From assembly GCA_000431135.1 (NCBI GenBank), contig HF987826.1, forward strand, positions 4,387 to 12,728: 8,342 nt of DNA, in the 5' to 3' direction. The notes beneath the pieces are model-generated. The model did not search any database. It was given only the letters and a program-made list of their open reading frames with translations, and was not told the origin of the DNA. The translations under genes were made by a program, and so were the position numbers. Within the stretch, counting starts at the first letter, position 1. The number at the start of each line of letters is the position of its first letter. Positions 1 to 6,022 of the stretch are shown here, one piece after another. The stretch is from Clostridium sp. CAG:590. Lineage in GTDB: Bacteria; Bacillota; Clostridia; Lachnospirales; Lachnospiraceae.

Positions 1-1480
1 GTATGGCGGTCAGTCTGTTGATGTCAGACATTTAGGCAAGTATTTAAGAAAATCTTACCACAAATTCAAGACAAAGATCACAGCAGAATTCGGTGATAAG
101 GTATCCGAAGACATTATTGAAGATATGGTACAGGAACGTCTCAAAGACGAACTACGTTCCGGTGTTCAGACCATTCAATATCAGATCAATACCCTGATGA
201 CAACCAATGGACAGTCTCCATTTGTCACACTCTTCCTTAACTTAGATAAGGATGACGAATATATTGAAGAGAACGCATTGATCATTGAAGAGATCTTACG
301 TCAGCGCTTGGAGGGAATCAAGAATGAACAGGGTGTTTACATCACGCCTGCTTTCCCGAAACTGATCTATGTATTAGATGAACATAACTGCCTCAAAGGC
401 GGAAAATACGACTATATCACAGAATTAGCGGTAAAATGTTCTGCAAAACGTTTATACCCGGACTACATTTCAGCAAAGAAGATGCGTGAGAACTACGAAG
501 GAAATGTATTCTCCTGTATGGGATGCAGAAGTTTCCTGACCCCATGGAAAGACGAGAACGGCAACTACAAGTTCGAAGGAAGATTTAATCAGGGTGTTGT
601 AAGTCTGAATCTTCCACAGATCGGTATTATTGCCAATGGTGATGAAGAGAAGTTCTGGAGCCTGTTAGAAGAACGTCTGGATCTGTGCTACGAAGCATTG
701 ATGTGCAGACATAACGCCCTGATGGGTGTAACCTCTGATGTCAGTCCGGTACACTGGCAATACGGTGCGATCGCGCGTCTTGAAAAGGGAGAAAAGATTG
801 ACAAATTATTATTAAATGGTTATTCCACCATTTCTCTCGGTTATATTGGCTTATATGAAGTAACCAAGTTAATGAAAGGATGCAGCCACACAACATCGGA
901 AGGTCAGGAATTCGCTCTCCGTGTCATGAACCGTTTGCGTGCCGCAACCGACAAATGGAAAGCCGAAACCGGCATTGGTTTTGGATTGTACGGCAGTCCG
1001 GCTGAATCCCTTTGCTACCGTTTTGCACGAATTGATTTAGAACGTTTCGGAAGTATTCCGGATGTAACCGACAAAGGATACTATACCAACTCTTATCATG
1101 TAGATGTCAGAGAACACATTGACGCATTCAGCAAATTCCGGTTTGAGAGCCAGTTCCAGAAGATATCTTCCGGCGGTGCGATCTCTTACGTTGAAATTCC
1201 AAATATGCGGAATAACTTGGATGCGCTTGCAGAAGTAGTCCGTTTCATTTATGACAACATTCAATATGCGGAATTCAACACCAAATCCGATTACTGTCAT
1301 GTATGTGGTTATGACGGAGAGATCATGATCAATGATGATAATGAATGGGAATGTCCACAGTGTGGCAACAAGGATCACGCCAAGATGAATGTAACCCGTA
1401 GAACATGCGGATACTTAGGCGAGAACTTCTGGAATGTCGGCAAGACAAAAGAGATCAAAGCAAGAGTGTTACACCTCTGA
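1..1480 (+). CDS. nrdD: Anaerobic (class III) ribonucleoside-triphosphate reductase, C-terminal part
   Basis: This glycyl-radical enzyme reduces ribonucleoside triphosphates to deoxyribonucleotides under anoxic conditions, with formate as the usual reductant. The reading frame is already open at base 2, so the gene starts upstream. 492 residues are visible and the N-terminal part, including any ATP-cone, is missing. Counting from the internal Met at base 125, I see the NrdD block GVQTIQYQINTLM (13-25), the CMGCRS motif (131-136) that carries the catalytic cysteine region of the family, a C-terminal zinc site with two CxxC pairs (C391/C394 and C410/C413), and the glycyl-radical motif RRTCGYLGENFWN with the radical glycine at G429 (codon 1409-1411). 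The stop is TGA at 1478-1480. The nrdG activase follows after 17 bp, as expected for an nrdDG operon. The Met at 125 is internal, because conserved NrdD sequence (for example the GGQSVDVRH run) continues upstream of it. The family call is very secure. Confidence 0.97.
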   Translation, partial: YGGQSVDVRHLGKYLRKSYHKFKTKITAEFGDKVSEDIIEDMVQERLKDELRSGVQTIQYQINTLMTTNGQSPFVTLFLNLDKDDEYIEENALIIEEILRQRLEGIKNEQGVYITPAFPKLIYVLDEHNCLKGGKYDYITELAVKCSAKRLYPDYISAKKMRENYEGNVFSCMGCRSFLTPWKDENGNYKFEGRFNQGVVSLNLPQIGIIANGDEEKFWSLLEERLDLCYEALMCRHNALMGVTSDVSPVHWQYGAIARLEKGEKIDKLLLNGYSTISLGYIGLYEVTKLMKGCSHTTSEGQEFALRVMNRLRAATDKWKAETGIGFGLYGSPAESLCYRFARIDLERFGSIPDVTDKGYYTNSYHVDVREHIDAFSKFRFESQFQKISSGGAISYVEIPNMRNNLDALAEVVRFIYDNIQYAEFNTKSDYCHVCGYDGEIMINDDNEWECPQCGNKDHAKMNVTRRTCGYLGENFWNVGKTKEIKARVLHL

Positions 1481-1497
1481 TATGAAGGACGGATATT

Positions 1498-2040
1498 ATG
1501 AATTACGCAGATATTAAAAAATATGACATAGCAAATGGTCCCGGTGTTCGTGTCAGCCTCTTTGTAAGTGGCTGCACACACCATTGTCCGGGATGTTTCA
1601 ACCCGGAAACATGGGATTTTAACTTTGGAAAACCATTCGACAGCGAAGTTATCAATGAGATTGTCGAAGCACTTCAGCCCGGTTATATTCACGGTCTCTC
1701 TTTATTAGGCGGTGAGCCTTTTGAATATAATAACCAGGTAGCTCTTATTCCATTATTAAAAGAAGTCAAAGCACGATTTCCCCAAAAGGACATCTGGTGC
1801 TATACCGGATATGACTTTGAAAAGGATTTATTAGATACCATGTGCCCGAAATGGGAAGAAACCAAACAGATGCTTTCTTATATTGATATATTGGTAGATG
1901 GTGAATTCATCGAAGCGAAGAAGGATCTTGCACTCCGTTTCCGTGGTTCTTCTAACCAGCGTATTATCAAAGTACAGGATTCCCTCGCTGCTAATAAAGT
2001 TATTATATGGGATGATTCCAAGGATTTCTCCATTTATTAA
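1498..2040 (+). CDS. nrdG: Anaerobic ribonucleotide reductase activating protein (radical SAM)
   Basis: This is the cytoplasmic radical-SAM activase of NrdD. It uses a [4Fe-4S] cluster to cleave S-adenosylmethionine and abstracts hydrogen from the NrdD glycine. The 180-residue protein has the usual NrdG length. The cluster motif CTHHCPGC is at residues 26-33 (C26, C30, C33, CxxxCxxC spacing), the early NGPGVR segment at 13-18 and the SAM-contacting GGEP motif at 71-74. A conserved RFRGSSNQRIIKV stretch lies near the C-terminus. ATG at 1498 is preceded by an AAGGA-type ribosome binding site in the 17-bp gap after nrdD. There is no room for a separate promoter or terminator, so it is almost certainly co-transcribed with nrdD. 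Nothing looks truncated. Confidence is very high from the motif and from synteny with nrdD. Confidence 0.97.
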   Translation: MNYADIKKYDIANGPGVRVSLFVSGCTHHCPGCFNPETWDFNFGKPFDSEVINEIVEALQPGYIHGLSLLGGEPFEYNNQVALIPLLKEVKARFPQKDIWCYTGYDFEKDLLDTMCPKWEETKQMLSYIDILVDGEFIEAKKDLALRFRGSSNQRIIKVQDSLAANKVIIWDDSKDFSIY

Positions 2041-2066
2041 CAGCTCAGATACCACATTTATATACA
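2037..2066 (+). promoter_or_regulatory. Candidate sigma-A promoter upstream of dut
   Basis: TTAACA (2037-2042) and TATACA (2061-2066) are separated by 18 bp, matching the -35 and -10 consensus at 5/6 and 4/6 positions. Transcription would begin near 2073, just before the inverted repeat at 2078-2109. The -35 element overlaps the nrdG stop codon. The region is AT-rich, so chance matches are likely and dut may simply be read through from nrdDG. Confidence 0.3.
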
Positions 2067-2077
2067 ACATTTACATT

Positions 2078-2109
2078 TCCATGAATTTGTTAATTATTTG
2101 ATTCATGGA
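2078..2109 (+). repeat. Perfect 9-bp inverted repeat in the dut leader
   Basis: TCCATGAAT (2078-2086) and ATTCATGGA (2101-2109) are exact reverse complements flanking a 14-nt AT-rich spacer. The right arm ends 6 nt before the AAAGGA ribosome binding site of dut and contains the unused upstream ATG at 2105. It could be an operator, an RNA hairpin near the dut start, or a weak processing or termination element. No T-run follows it, so it is not a standard intrinsic terminator. Confidence 0.55.
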
Positions 2110-2115
2110 TACGCG

Positions 2116-2121
2116 AAAGGA
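2116..2121 (+). promoter_or_regulatory. Ribosome binding site that sets the dut start
   Basis: AAAGGA lies 7 nt before the ATG at 2129. The alternative in-frame ATG at 2105 is inside the inverted repeat and has no purine-rich ribosome binding site at suitable spacing. This favours the 2129 start, which also removes eight residues (MDTRKDII) that are not expected in dUTPases. Confidence 0.7.
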
Positions 2122-2128
2122 TATTATT

Positions 2129-2575
2129 ATGTTAACTGCAAATGTACCAATCAAACGATTAAATGAACATGCCACATTACCAACATATGGTTCCGAATAT
2201 GCCGCAGGTGCAGATCTATATGCCTGTATTACCGAATCCGTTACATTTGCTCCGGGCGAGACCAAACTGATCCCAACCGGACTTGCAATGGAGATTCCTG
2301 CCGGATATGCAGGTCTTATCTATGCAAGAAGTGGATTAGCTTCCAAAAAGGGATTGGCACCAGCCAACAAAGTAGGTGTCATTGATGCGGATTACCGCGG
2401 AGAAGTTATGGTAGCACTTCACAACCATAGCAACGCATCTGTTACGATCGATCCACAGGAACGCATCGCACAGTTAGTCATCACACCTTATCTTACCGCT
2501 CATTTTGAAGAAACCAGCGAGTTGAGCGAGACTGTTCGCGGAGCCGGCGGTTTTGGTTCTACCGGTACCAAATAA
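2129..2575 (+). CDS. dut: Deoxyuridine 5'-triphosphate nucleotidohydrolase (dUTPase)
   Basis: It hydrolyses dUTP to dUMP and pyrophosphate, keeping uracil out of DNA and feeding thymidylate synthase. The family acts as a cytoplasmic homotrimer. From the ATG at 2129 the protein has 148 residues, typical of trimeric dUTPases. All five conserved motifs are present in order: I AAGADLYA (25-32), II ARSGLA (66-71), III GVIDADYRGEV (83-93, with the catalytic-water Asp at D86 and the uracil-stacking Tyr at Y89), IV ERIAQLVI (111-118) and V RGAGGFGSTG (137-146), the glycine-rich arm that closes over the active site. The start at 2129 is chosen over 2105 because of the ribosome binding site at 2116-2121. 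It sits 88 bp after nrdG, so it forms a dNTP-metabolism cluster with nrdDG, either by readthrough or from its own promoter. A strong hairpin follows the stop. Confidence 0.96.
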   Translation: MLTANVPIKRLNEHATLPTYGSEYAAGADLYACITESVTFAPGETKLIPTGLAMEIPAGYAGLIYARSGLASKKGLAPANKVGVIDADYRGEVMVALHNHSNASVTIDPQERIAQLVITPYLTAHFEETSELSETVRGAGGFGSTGTK

Positions 2576-2602
2576 CTGTTTTATCCCTTTACTACAGATC
2601 AA

Positions 2603-2650
2603 AAGGACAGATGCCTCACAATGAATGTGTATGGTATCTGTCCTTCTTTA
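2603..2650. terminator. Hairpin terminator shared by dut and the convergent CarD-like gene
   Basis: The arms at 2603-2615 (AAGGACAGATGCC) and 2633-2645 (GGTATCTGTCCTT) pair over 13 bp with a single G-U wobble. CACA and TGTG can pair inside the loop. On the plus strand the stem is followed by a short T-rich tail (TTCTTTA). On the minus strand it is followed by TTTTGATCTG, because AAAA precedes the left arm. It lies between the ends of two convergent genes, so it probably acts in both directions. Confidence 0.8.
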
Positions 2651-2685
2651 TTGGCTCATAAAATAGAAAATTCTACTGTCATTAA

Positions 2686-2976
2686 TCACGCTTTCTGTCC
2701 TCTTGCTAAGACATATTCTACTTCTTCCCGCTGCAGATCCGTCATATTCTCCGGCGGATTCTCTGCTAATTCTTTTGCCTGCTCGTATGTAATCAATGGT
2801 CTTAATAATACCTGATGATGGTCAACCGGAATATACGAAACCTTTTTCTTATCCGCAATGGACTTCAACCCATAATACAAAACCTGTTCTCCATTCTTCG
2901 CACCTAACCGGGTAAGCTCCGCTACCTGGCATACACCTAATGTTTCACTATATATAATCTCCTTCTTCTCAAACAT
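2686..2976 (-). CDS. Short CarD/TRCF-interaction-domain-like protein
   Basis: This 96-residue protein resembles the RNA-polymerase-interacting domain of CarD/CdnL and the transcription-repair coupling factor Mfd, a small Tudor-like beta fold that binds the RNAP beta subunit. The supporting pattern is the opening KKEIIYSETLGVCQVAEL (4-21), a central YYGLKSI strand (34-40) and the characteristic VSYIPVDHHQVLLRPLIT (46-63). After this comes only a short charged tail with a predicted helix (about 64-93). The helical DNA-binding domain of full-length CarD (about 160 residues) is absent. The start at 2976 is preferred over the upstream in-frame ATG at 3009, because AAGGAG lies 9 nt before it and the 3009 ATG falls in a hairpin arm with no ribosome binding site. 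It has its own promoter (3061-3090) and is divergent from the zinc-ribbon membrane protein. A role in modulating transcription initiation is inferred from the family only. Confidence 0.8.
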   Translation of the reverse strand: MFEKKEIIYSETLGVCQVAELTRLGAKNGEQVLYYGLKSIADKKKVSYIPVDHHQVLLRPLITYEQAKELAENPPENMTDLQREEVEYVLARGQKA

Positions 2977-2985
2977 ATATCCTGT

Positions 2986-2991
2986 CTCCTT
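2986..2991 (-). promoter_or_regulatory. Ribosome binding site of the CarD-like gene
   Basis: Read on the minus strand this is AAGGAG, 9 nt before the ATG at 2976. It decides the start against the in-frame ATG at 3009, which has no comparable site. Confidence 0.7.
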
Positions 2992-3006
2992 ATTCTCTGA
3001 TACATA

Positions 3007-3022
3007 CATTCGAGTCCGAATG
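3007..3022. repeat. Small perfect inverted repeat in the CarD-like gene leader
   Basis: CATTCG (3007-3012) and CGAATG (3017-3022) flank the tetranucleotide AGTC. The element lies between the predicted minus-strand transcription start (near 3054) and the chosen start codon at 2976, so in mRNA it would form a 6-bp stem with a 4-nt loop. The unused ATGs at 3009 (minus) and 3020 (plus) both come from its arms. It may be an operator or a leader hairpin, and chance is possible at this length. Confidence 0.45.
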
Positions 3023-3060
3023 CTGCCTTTATCTTATGACCTTACAAAATCTTCTACTCT

Positions 3061-3090
3061 ATTATACCAAAAAAATACAAATTATGTAAT
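3061..3090 (-). promoter_or_regulatory. Extended -10 promoter for the CarD-like gene
   Basis: On the minus strand a perfect TATAAT (3066-3061) is preceded directly by TGG, giving the extended -10 form TGnTATAAT. ATTACA (3090-3085) lies 18 bp upstream as a 4/6 -35 match. Transcription would start near 3054, giving a leader of about 78 nt with the hairpin at 3007-3022. Confidence 0.65.
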
Positions 3091-3109
3091 GCCTTTTACC
3101 TTGATTTCA

Positions 3110-3138
3110 TTGACTCCGTCTCTCTCTTTTTATATAAT
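3110..3138 (+). promoter_or_regulatory. Near-consensus sigma-A promoter for the zinc-ribbon membrane protein
   Basis: TTGACT (3110-3115) and TATAAT (3133-3138) are separated by exactly 17 bp, matching 5/6 and 6/6 positions. Transcription should begin near 3145, about 25 nt before the start codon at 3170. The -35 boxes of this promoter and of the divergent CarD-like promoter are only 19 bp apart, so one bound regulator could affect both. Confidence 0.75.
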
Positions 3139-3158
3139 TTGTACAATATATTTACTTT

Positions 3159-3165
3159 GGAGGAG
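3159..3165 (+). promoter_or_regulatory. Ribosome binding site fixing the start at 3170
   Basis: GGAGGAG lies 4 nt before the ATG at 3170. Together with the promoter at 3110-3138 it rules out the upstream in-frame ATG at 3020, which would be untranscribed from this promoter. Confidence 0.8.
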
Positions 3166-3169
3166 AACA

Positions 3170-4675
3170 ATGAATAGCTTATTTAACCTAACTACCCAAG
3201 CCCGTTCAAACGGTATTCAGCCGCCGAAGGCTTCCGAATTGCTACAGTCAGCGGTCATATTTGCTTTTGGAAGCACTTTTGCATCCGTGTGTGTATGCAA
3301 TGTACCTGCACTTGCCCGTTTGCTTTGTCTGATCATCGGCGGTATTATCTGTGCTGTCGCAATTTGCTTATTCCTGCGATATTGCGCCAAACAGAAAGCC
3401 TTTCAAAGCTATACTCCAAATTGGGATACCAAACGCGGAATCTTTGACCGCTTTGCATTTGAGCTAAATAACTGGTACGCACACGAAGAGCTTCCGGAAA
3501 GCTGTGATGGGGATACTGCATATTTTCTAAAATTACAACGGGAACGATTATCTGAGAAGAAACTTACCATGACTCAACAGATTCTTCCAGTCAAGGGAGA
3601 CAACTGCGGAACAACAACACTTCCCCGAAAATCAATCTGGTACACTTCTGATACCATGTATGAAACTGCCTGCCGCCATATTGCATTCCATAAAAACGAT
3701 GAAATGCTGTATCAAAGAGATGTAGAAGAAACTATGTACGAAACTGTTATTCATTCACCAAATGAAGAACAGCTTGACAATATGCTGCTCACCTGTCCAA
3801 ACTGTGGAGCAGTCAGTCCGGTCGCTGAACTAACACAAGGATGCCGCTACTGCAATACACAATTCCATATCCACAATCTGTACCCACGAGTTACGAACTT
3901 GTACTTTGTACGGATGAATTCTACCCTCAAGAGTCAGAATATTATGAGACATACCATGACGATCTGCATAGCTGGTTGTTTTCTTTTCCTTCTGATCTGT
4001 TCTTGCATCTCTTATATAAAAAACGGAGATACTTCTCCCTTTCCGCTTACATTATTACTCTGCTATTTTGAAGCCTTTTTCTGTGGTGGAATACTTGGCT
4101 TTCTTGCAAGTGATATTCTATTGATCGCATCCTTATTTGATCACGACGGGCGAAAACGAATCCCATTCTTCAAGAGTTTAAATGCCCGTAGCAGACTGAA
4201 ATCACTGATTGGACGTTATGACCGCTATTTTTCAATAGACAAGTTTGAAGGCCAGATTATCTCTCTCATCCGTATGGCTGTCTTTGCTAAAGATCCTGCA
4301 AGTCTGACCTCTTACAAAGGCACAACCTTAGACCCTCGCTTTCATGATATTGTGGAAATGACACATATATCTTCATTTGTCATTCAAAAGGTACGTCAGG
4401 CTAACAATATCCTGCATATAACACTTCGTACATGGTGGATCAACTATAATGAGGCAGACGGCAAGATTACAAAGACCGGTGATTGTATTGATGTAACAAT
4501 CAGCAAAGATATCTCCCACGCCGATATACCTGGATTTTCCATCACATCCGTAAACTGCCACAACTGTGGTGGCAGCTTCGATGCGGTCAGACAGCACATC
4601 TGCCCATACTGTCAGACAGAATATCATATGGAACAGGATAACTGGATTATTGAGGACATGAAGCTCATCCGTTAA
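3170..4675 (+). CDS. Membrane protein with two zinc ribbons and a Tim44-like duplicated layout
   Basis: I do not recognise a named gene. The 501-residue protein opens with a hydrophobic region (about 25-69, probably two membrane segments), followed by a soluble stretch ending in a zinc ribbon (C209, C212, C225, C228). Two more membrane segments lie at about 263-283 and 291-322. A second soluble stretch (about 340-501) ends with another zinc ribbon (C463, C466, C478, C481) and a closing strand, NWIIEDMKLI. The order 'soluble alpha/beta domain, zinc ribbon, final W-containing strand' resembles bacterial Tim44-like (NTF2-fold) proteins of Firmicutes. The two halves look like a divergent tandem duplication, since both ribbons share the C-x2-CG, C-x-YC-x-T, H pattern. 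The start at 3170 rests on the promoter and ribosome binding site. It is cysteine-rich in and around the first membrane segments. Function is unknown; a membrane-anchored binding or sensing role is a guess. It ends 26 bp before a convergent gene. Confidence 0.75.
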   Translation: MNSLFNLTTQARSNGIQPPKASELLQSAVIFAFGSTFASVCVCNVPALARLLCLIIGGIICAVAICLFLRYCAKQKAFQSYTPNWDTKRGIFDRFAFELNNWYAHEELPESCDGDTAYFLKLQRERLSEKKLTMTQQILPVKGDNCGTTTLPRKSIWYTSDTMYETACRHIAFHKNDEMLYQRDVEETMYETVIHSPNEEQLDNMLLTCPNCGAVSPVAELTQGCRYCNTQFHIHNLYPRVTNLYFVRMNSTLKSQNIMRHTMTICIAGCFLFLLICSCISYIKNGDTSPFPLTLLLCYFEAFFCGGILGFLASDILLIASLFDHDGRKRIPFFKSLNARSRLKSLIGRYDRYFSIDKFEGQIISLIRMAVFAKDPASLTSYKGTTLDPRFHDIVEMTHISSFVIQKVRQANNILHITLRTWWINYNEADGKITKTGDCIDVTISKDISHADIPGFSITSVNCHNCGGSFDAVRQHICPYCQTEYHMEQDNWIIEDMKLIR

Positions 4676-4701
4676 TTCTATATCGTATCACAAACTAGAT
4701 C

Positions 4702-5913
4702 TTATCTGCTTCTTCCCTCAAAATGCTCCCGTGCAAATTCCATATCCTGCACAACTTCCACCGTACCTATATACTGTTGGTTACGATCCCGGACTGCCAT
4801 GTACGTTACAAGCATGGCACGTCCATTCTTATTCATCCAGACCGGAACCTGATCTCTTGTTCCATTTCGGAAATCTTCAATTATTTTCCTTACCATCTGT
4901 TCAATCTTTGGCGGATGGCAGGAAAAAACTTCTCGATCAATCGCCATACCCGGTCGTTTGAACACCTTTGGTCCCTCATTGAAATACCGGTTAATATTGT
5001 CCGCATCCACAAAAGTAAGCTCCAGAGGAATCGTATTCAACATTGCCTCAAATTGTTCTATCGTCATATGCCCCCCAGCCATTACAATCTCATCCTTCGA
5101 AGCAGCTGTTCGCTGTCCCTCTTTCAAATAAGCTTCTGCCTGTTCCCAGACACCATTCTCCACGCCGAAACAGCTCGGGTAATCCTTGGAATCCCGATAT
5201 ATCTGCATCCATTCTTCTTCCGTAAAATTCAAAGCACAATTTGGAAAAAGAATATTCTGCTCCTTGTAGATCATCTCCTCCATTCGAACCAGTACTGCCT
5301 GCAACCGTTCCGTCCATACAGAATCATTTGTTCTCTGCTTCGCTAACGATGCCAGTTCATCCCGGATCTCGTCATCCACTGTCCACATAACCGCTGACGG
5401 ACCACTGATCTTGTATTTGACATTTAAATGCGGATATAACAGATCTCCTTTTTTTGCATAATGTACAGATACCTGCCGAAGCTGATCAAATAATTCGTCC
5501 TCTATCTTTCCTGTCCCGATTGCTGCCCTACACTGCGCGATCACCTTTTCTAATTCCTTGTTTTCCAACACAAATGTACAGATAGGATGTCCTGGTATCC
5601 CGGCATATGTCTCCACGGATCTCTGGCGTTTTTCTTTTAATGCCGTAACCGACTGTTTTTCTGCATTTGCAATCTGTTCTTCTTTGGTCTTTCCATGAAA
5701 CAACGCTGCGTGTACATCACAAAGACGCTGAACTTCCTCTAAGGGTGTGCCATTTTGCAAAAGCTGTTGTTCTGCCTGCATAATGTCTGCTGCGTCAACC
5801 TCTTCAAACTCCTTTGCAAAATCTGCTCTGACTTTTTCAAAATCCTCATCTGTTCCTAACCGTTTCAAATACTCCTGAATCCGGTCGATTATATTCTGAT
5901 GAACTGTTGACAT
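4702..5913 (-). CDS. DUF438 - hemerythrin HHE - PAS domain protein
   Basis: This 403-residue soluble protein has three modules. An N-terminal helical DUF438 domain (about 5-75) has the typical EVDAADIMQAEQQLL and LCDVHAALFHG segments. A hemerythrin-like HHE domain (about 105-250) contains GHPICTF (108-114), HYAKKGDLLYPHL (151-163), MWTVDDEIR (176-184) and MIYKEQNILFP (214-224). A C-terminal PAS domain (about 283-395) has the conserved SCHPPK (331-336), RNGTRDQVPVWM and YIGTVEVVQDM. Such proteins of anaerobes are thought to sense oxygen, nitric oxide or redox state, or to aid iron-centre repair, but direct evidence is thin. From memory of the family, positions usually His in GHPxHTF and Glu in KENLLFP are here Cys112 and Gly156, so iron binding may be altered. 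The ATG at 5913 has AAGGAGGA 7 nt upstream. It converges on the zinc-ribbon gene with no clear terminator in the 26-bp gap and is divergent from the permease gene. Confidence 0.88.
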   Translation of the reverse strand: MSTVHQNIIDRIQEYLKRLGTDEDFEKVRADFAKEFEEVDAADIMQAEQQLLQNGTPLEEVQRLCDVHAALFHGKTKEEQIANAEKQSVTALKEKRQRSVETYAGIPGHPICTFVLENKELEKVIAQCRAAIGTGKIEDELFDQLRQVSVHYAKKGDLLYPHLNVKYKISGPSAVMWTVDDEIRDELASLAKQRTNDSVWTERLQAVLVRMEEMIYKEQNILFPNCALNFTEEEWMQIYRDSKDYPSCFGVENGVWEQAEAYLKEGQRTAASKDEIVMAGGHMTIEQFEAMLNTIPLELTFVDADNINRYFNEGPKVFKRPGMAIDREVFSCHPPKIEQMVRKIIEDFRNGTRDQVPVWMNKNGRAMLVTYMAVRDRNQQYIGTVEVVQDMEFAREHFEGRSR

Positions 5914-5966
5914 ATCATTTTCCTCCTTCTACAACACATCTAACAATAGGATACCCTATATTGCAT

Positions 5967-5982
5967 AAAGAATTCATTCTTT
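5967..5982. repeat. Palindrome in the divergent spacer (possible operator)
   Basis: AAAGAAT (5967-5973) and ATTCTTT (5976-5982) are perfect inverted repeats around a central TC. The site lies in the 156-bp spacer between the DUF438 protein gene (minus) and the TauE/SafE gene (plus), a location typical for a shared operator. It matches no regulator box I can name confidently. The rest of 5914-6069 holds the ribosome binding sites, a candidate plus-strand promoter, and a weak 5-bp repeat ATAGG/CCTAT at 5946-5959. I found no convincing minus-strand promoter. Confidence 0.4.
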
Positions 5983-5993
5983 CTATTTTAAAT

Positions 5994-6022
5994 TTGCCAT
6001 TTAGATAATTGCGTGTTAATAT
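5994..6022 (+). promoter_or_regulatory. Candidate promoter for the TauE/SafE-symporter pair
   Basis: TTGCCA (5994-5999, 5/6) and TAATAT (6017-6022, 4/6) are 17 bp apart, and TGT directly before the -10 gives an extended -10 element. Transcription would begin near 6029, leaving a leader of about 40 nt with the AGGAGG ribosome binding site at 6058-6063. It starts 12 bp after the palindrome at 5967-5982. Confidence 0.45.

Noticed and set aside
2105..2128. Upstream ATG of dut at 2105
   Set aside because: It lies within the inverted repeat and lacks a ribosome binding site. The ATG at 2129 has AAAGGA at 7 nt and gives the normal family length.
3020..3169. N-terminal 50-residue extension of the zinc-ribbon membrane protein starting at the ATG at 3020
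   Set aside because: It runs through both divergent promoters and lies upstream of the predicted transcription start near 3145. No ribosome binding site precedes 3020, while GGAGGAG precedes 3170.
4723..5346. Plus-strand open frame of 207 codons opposite the DUF438 protein gene
   Set aside because: It is antisense to a three-domain protein with clear motifs, and has no ribosome binding site or domain of its own.
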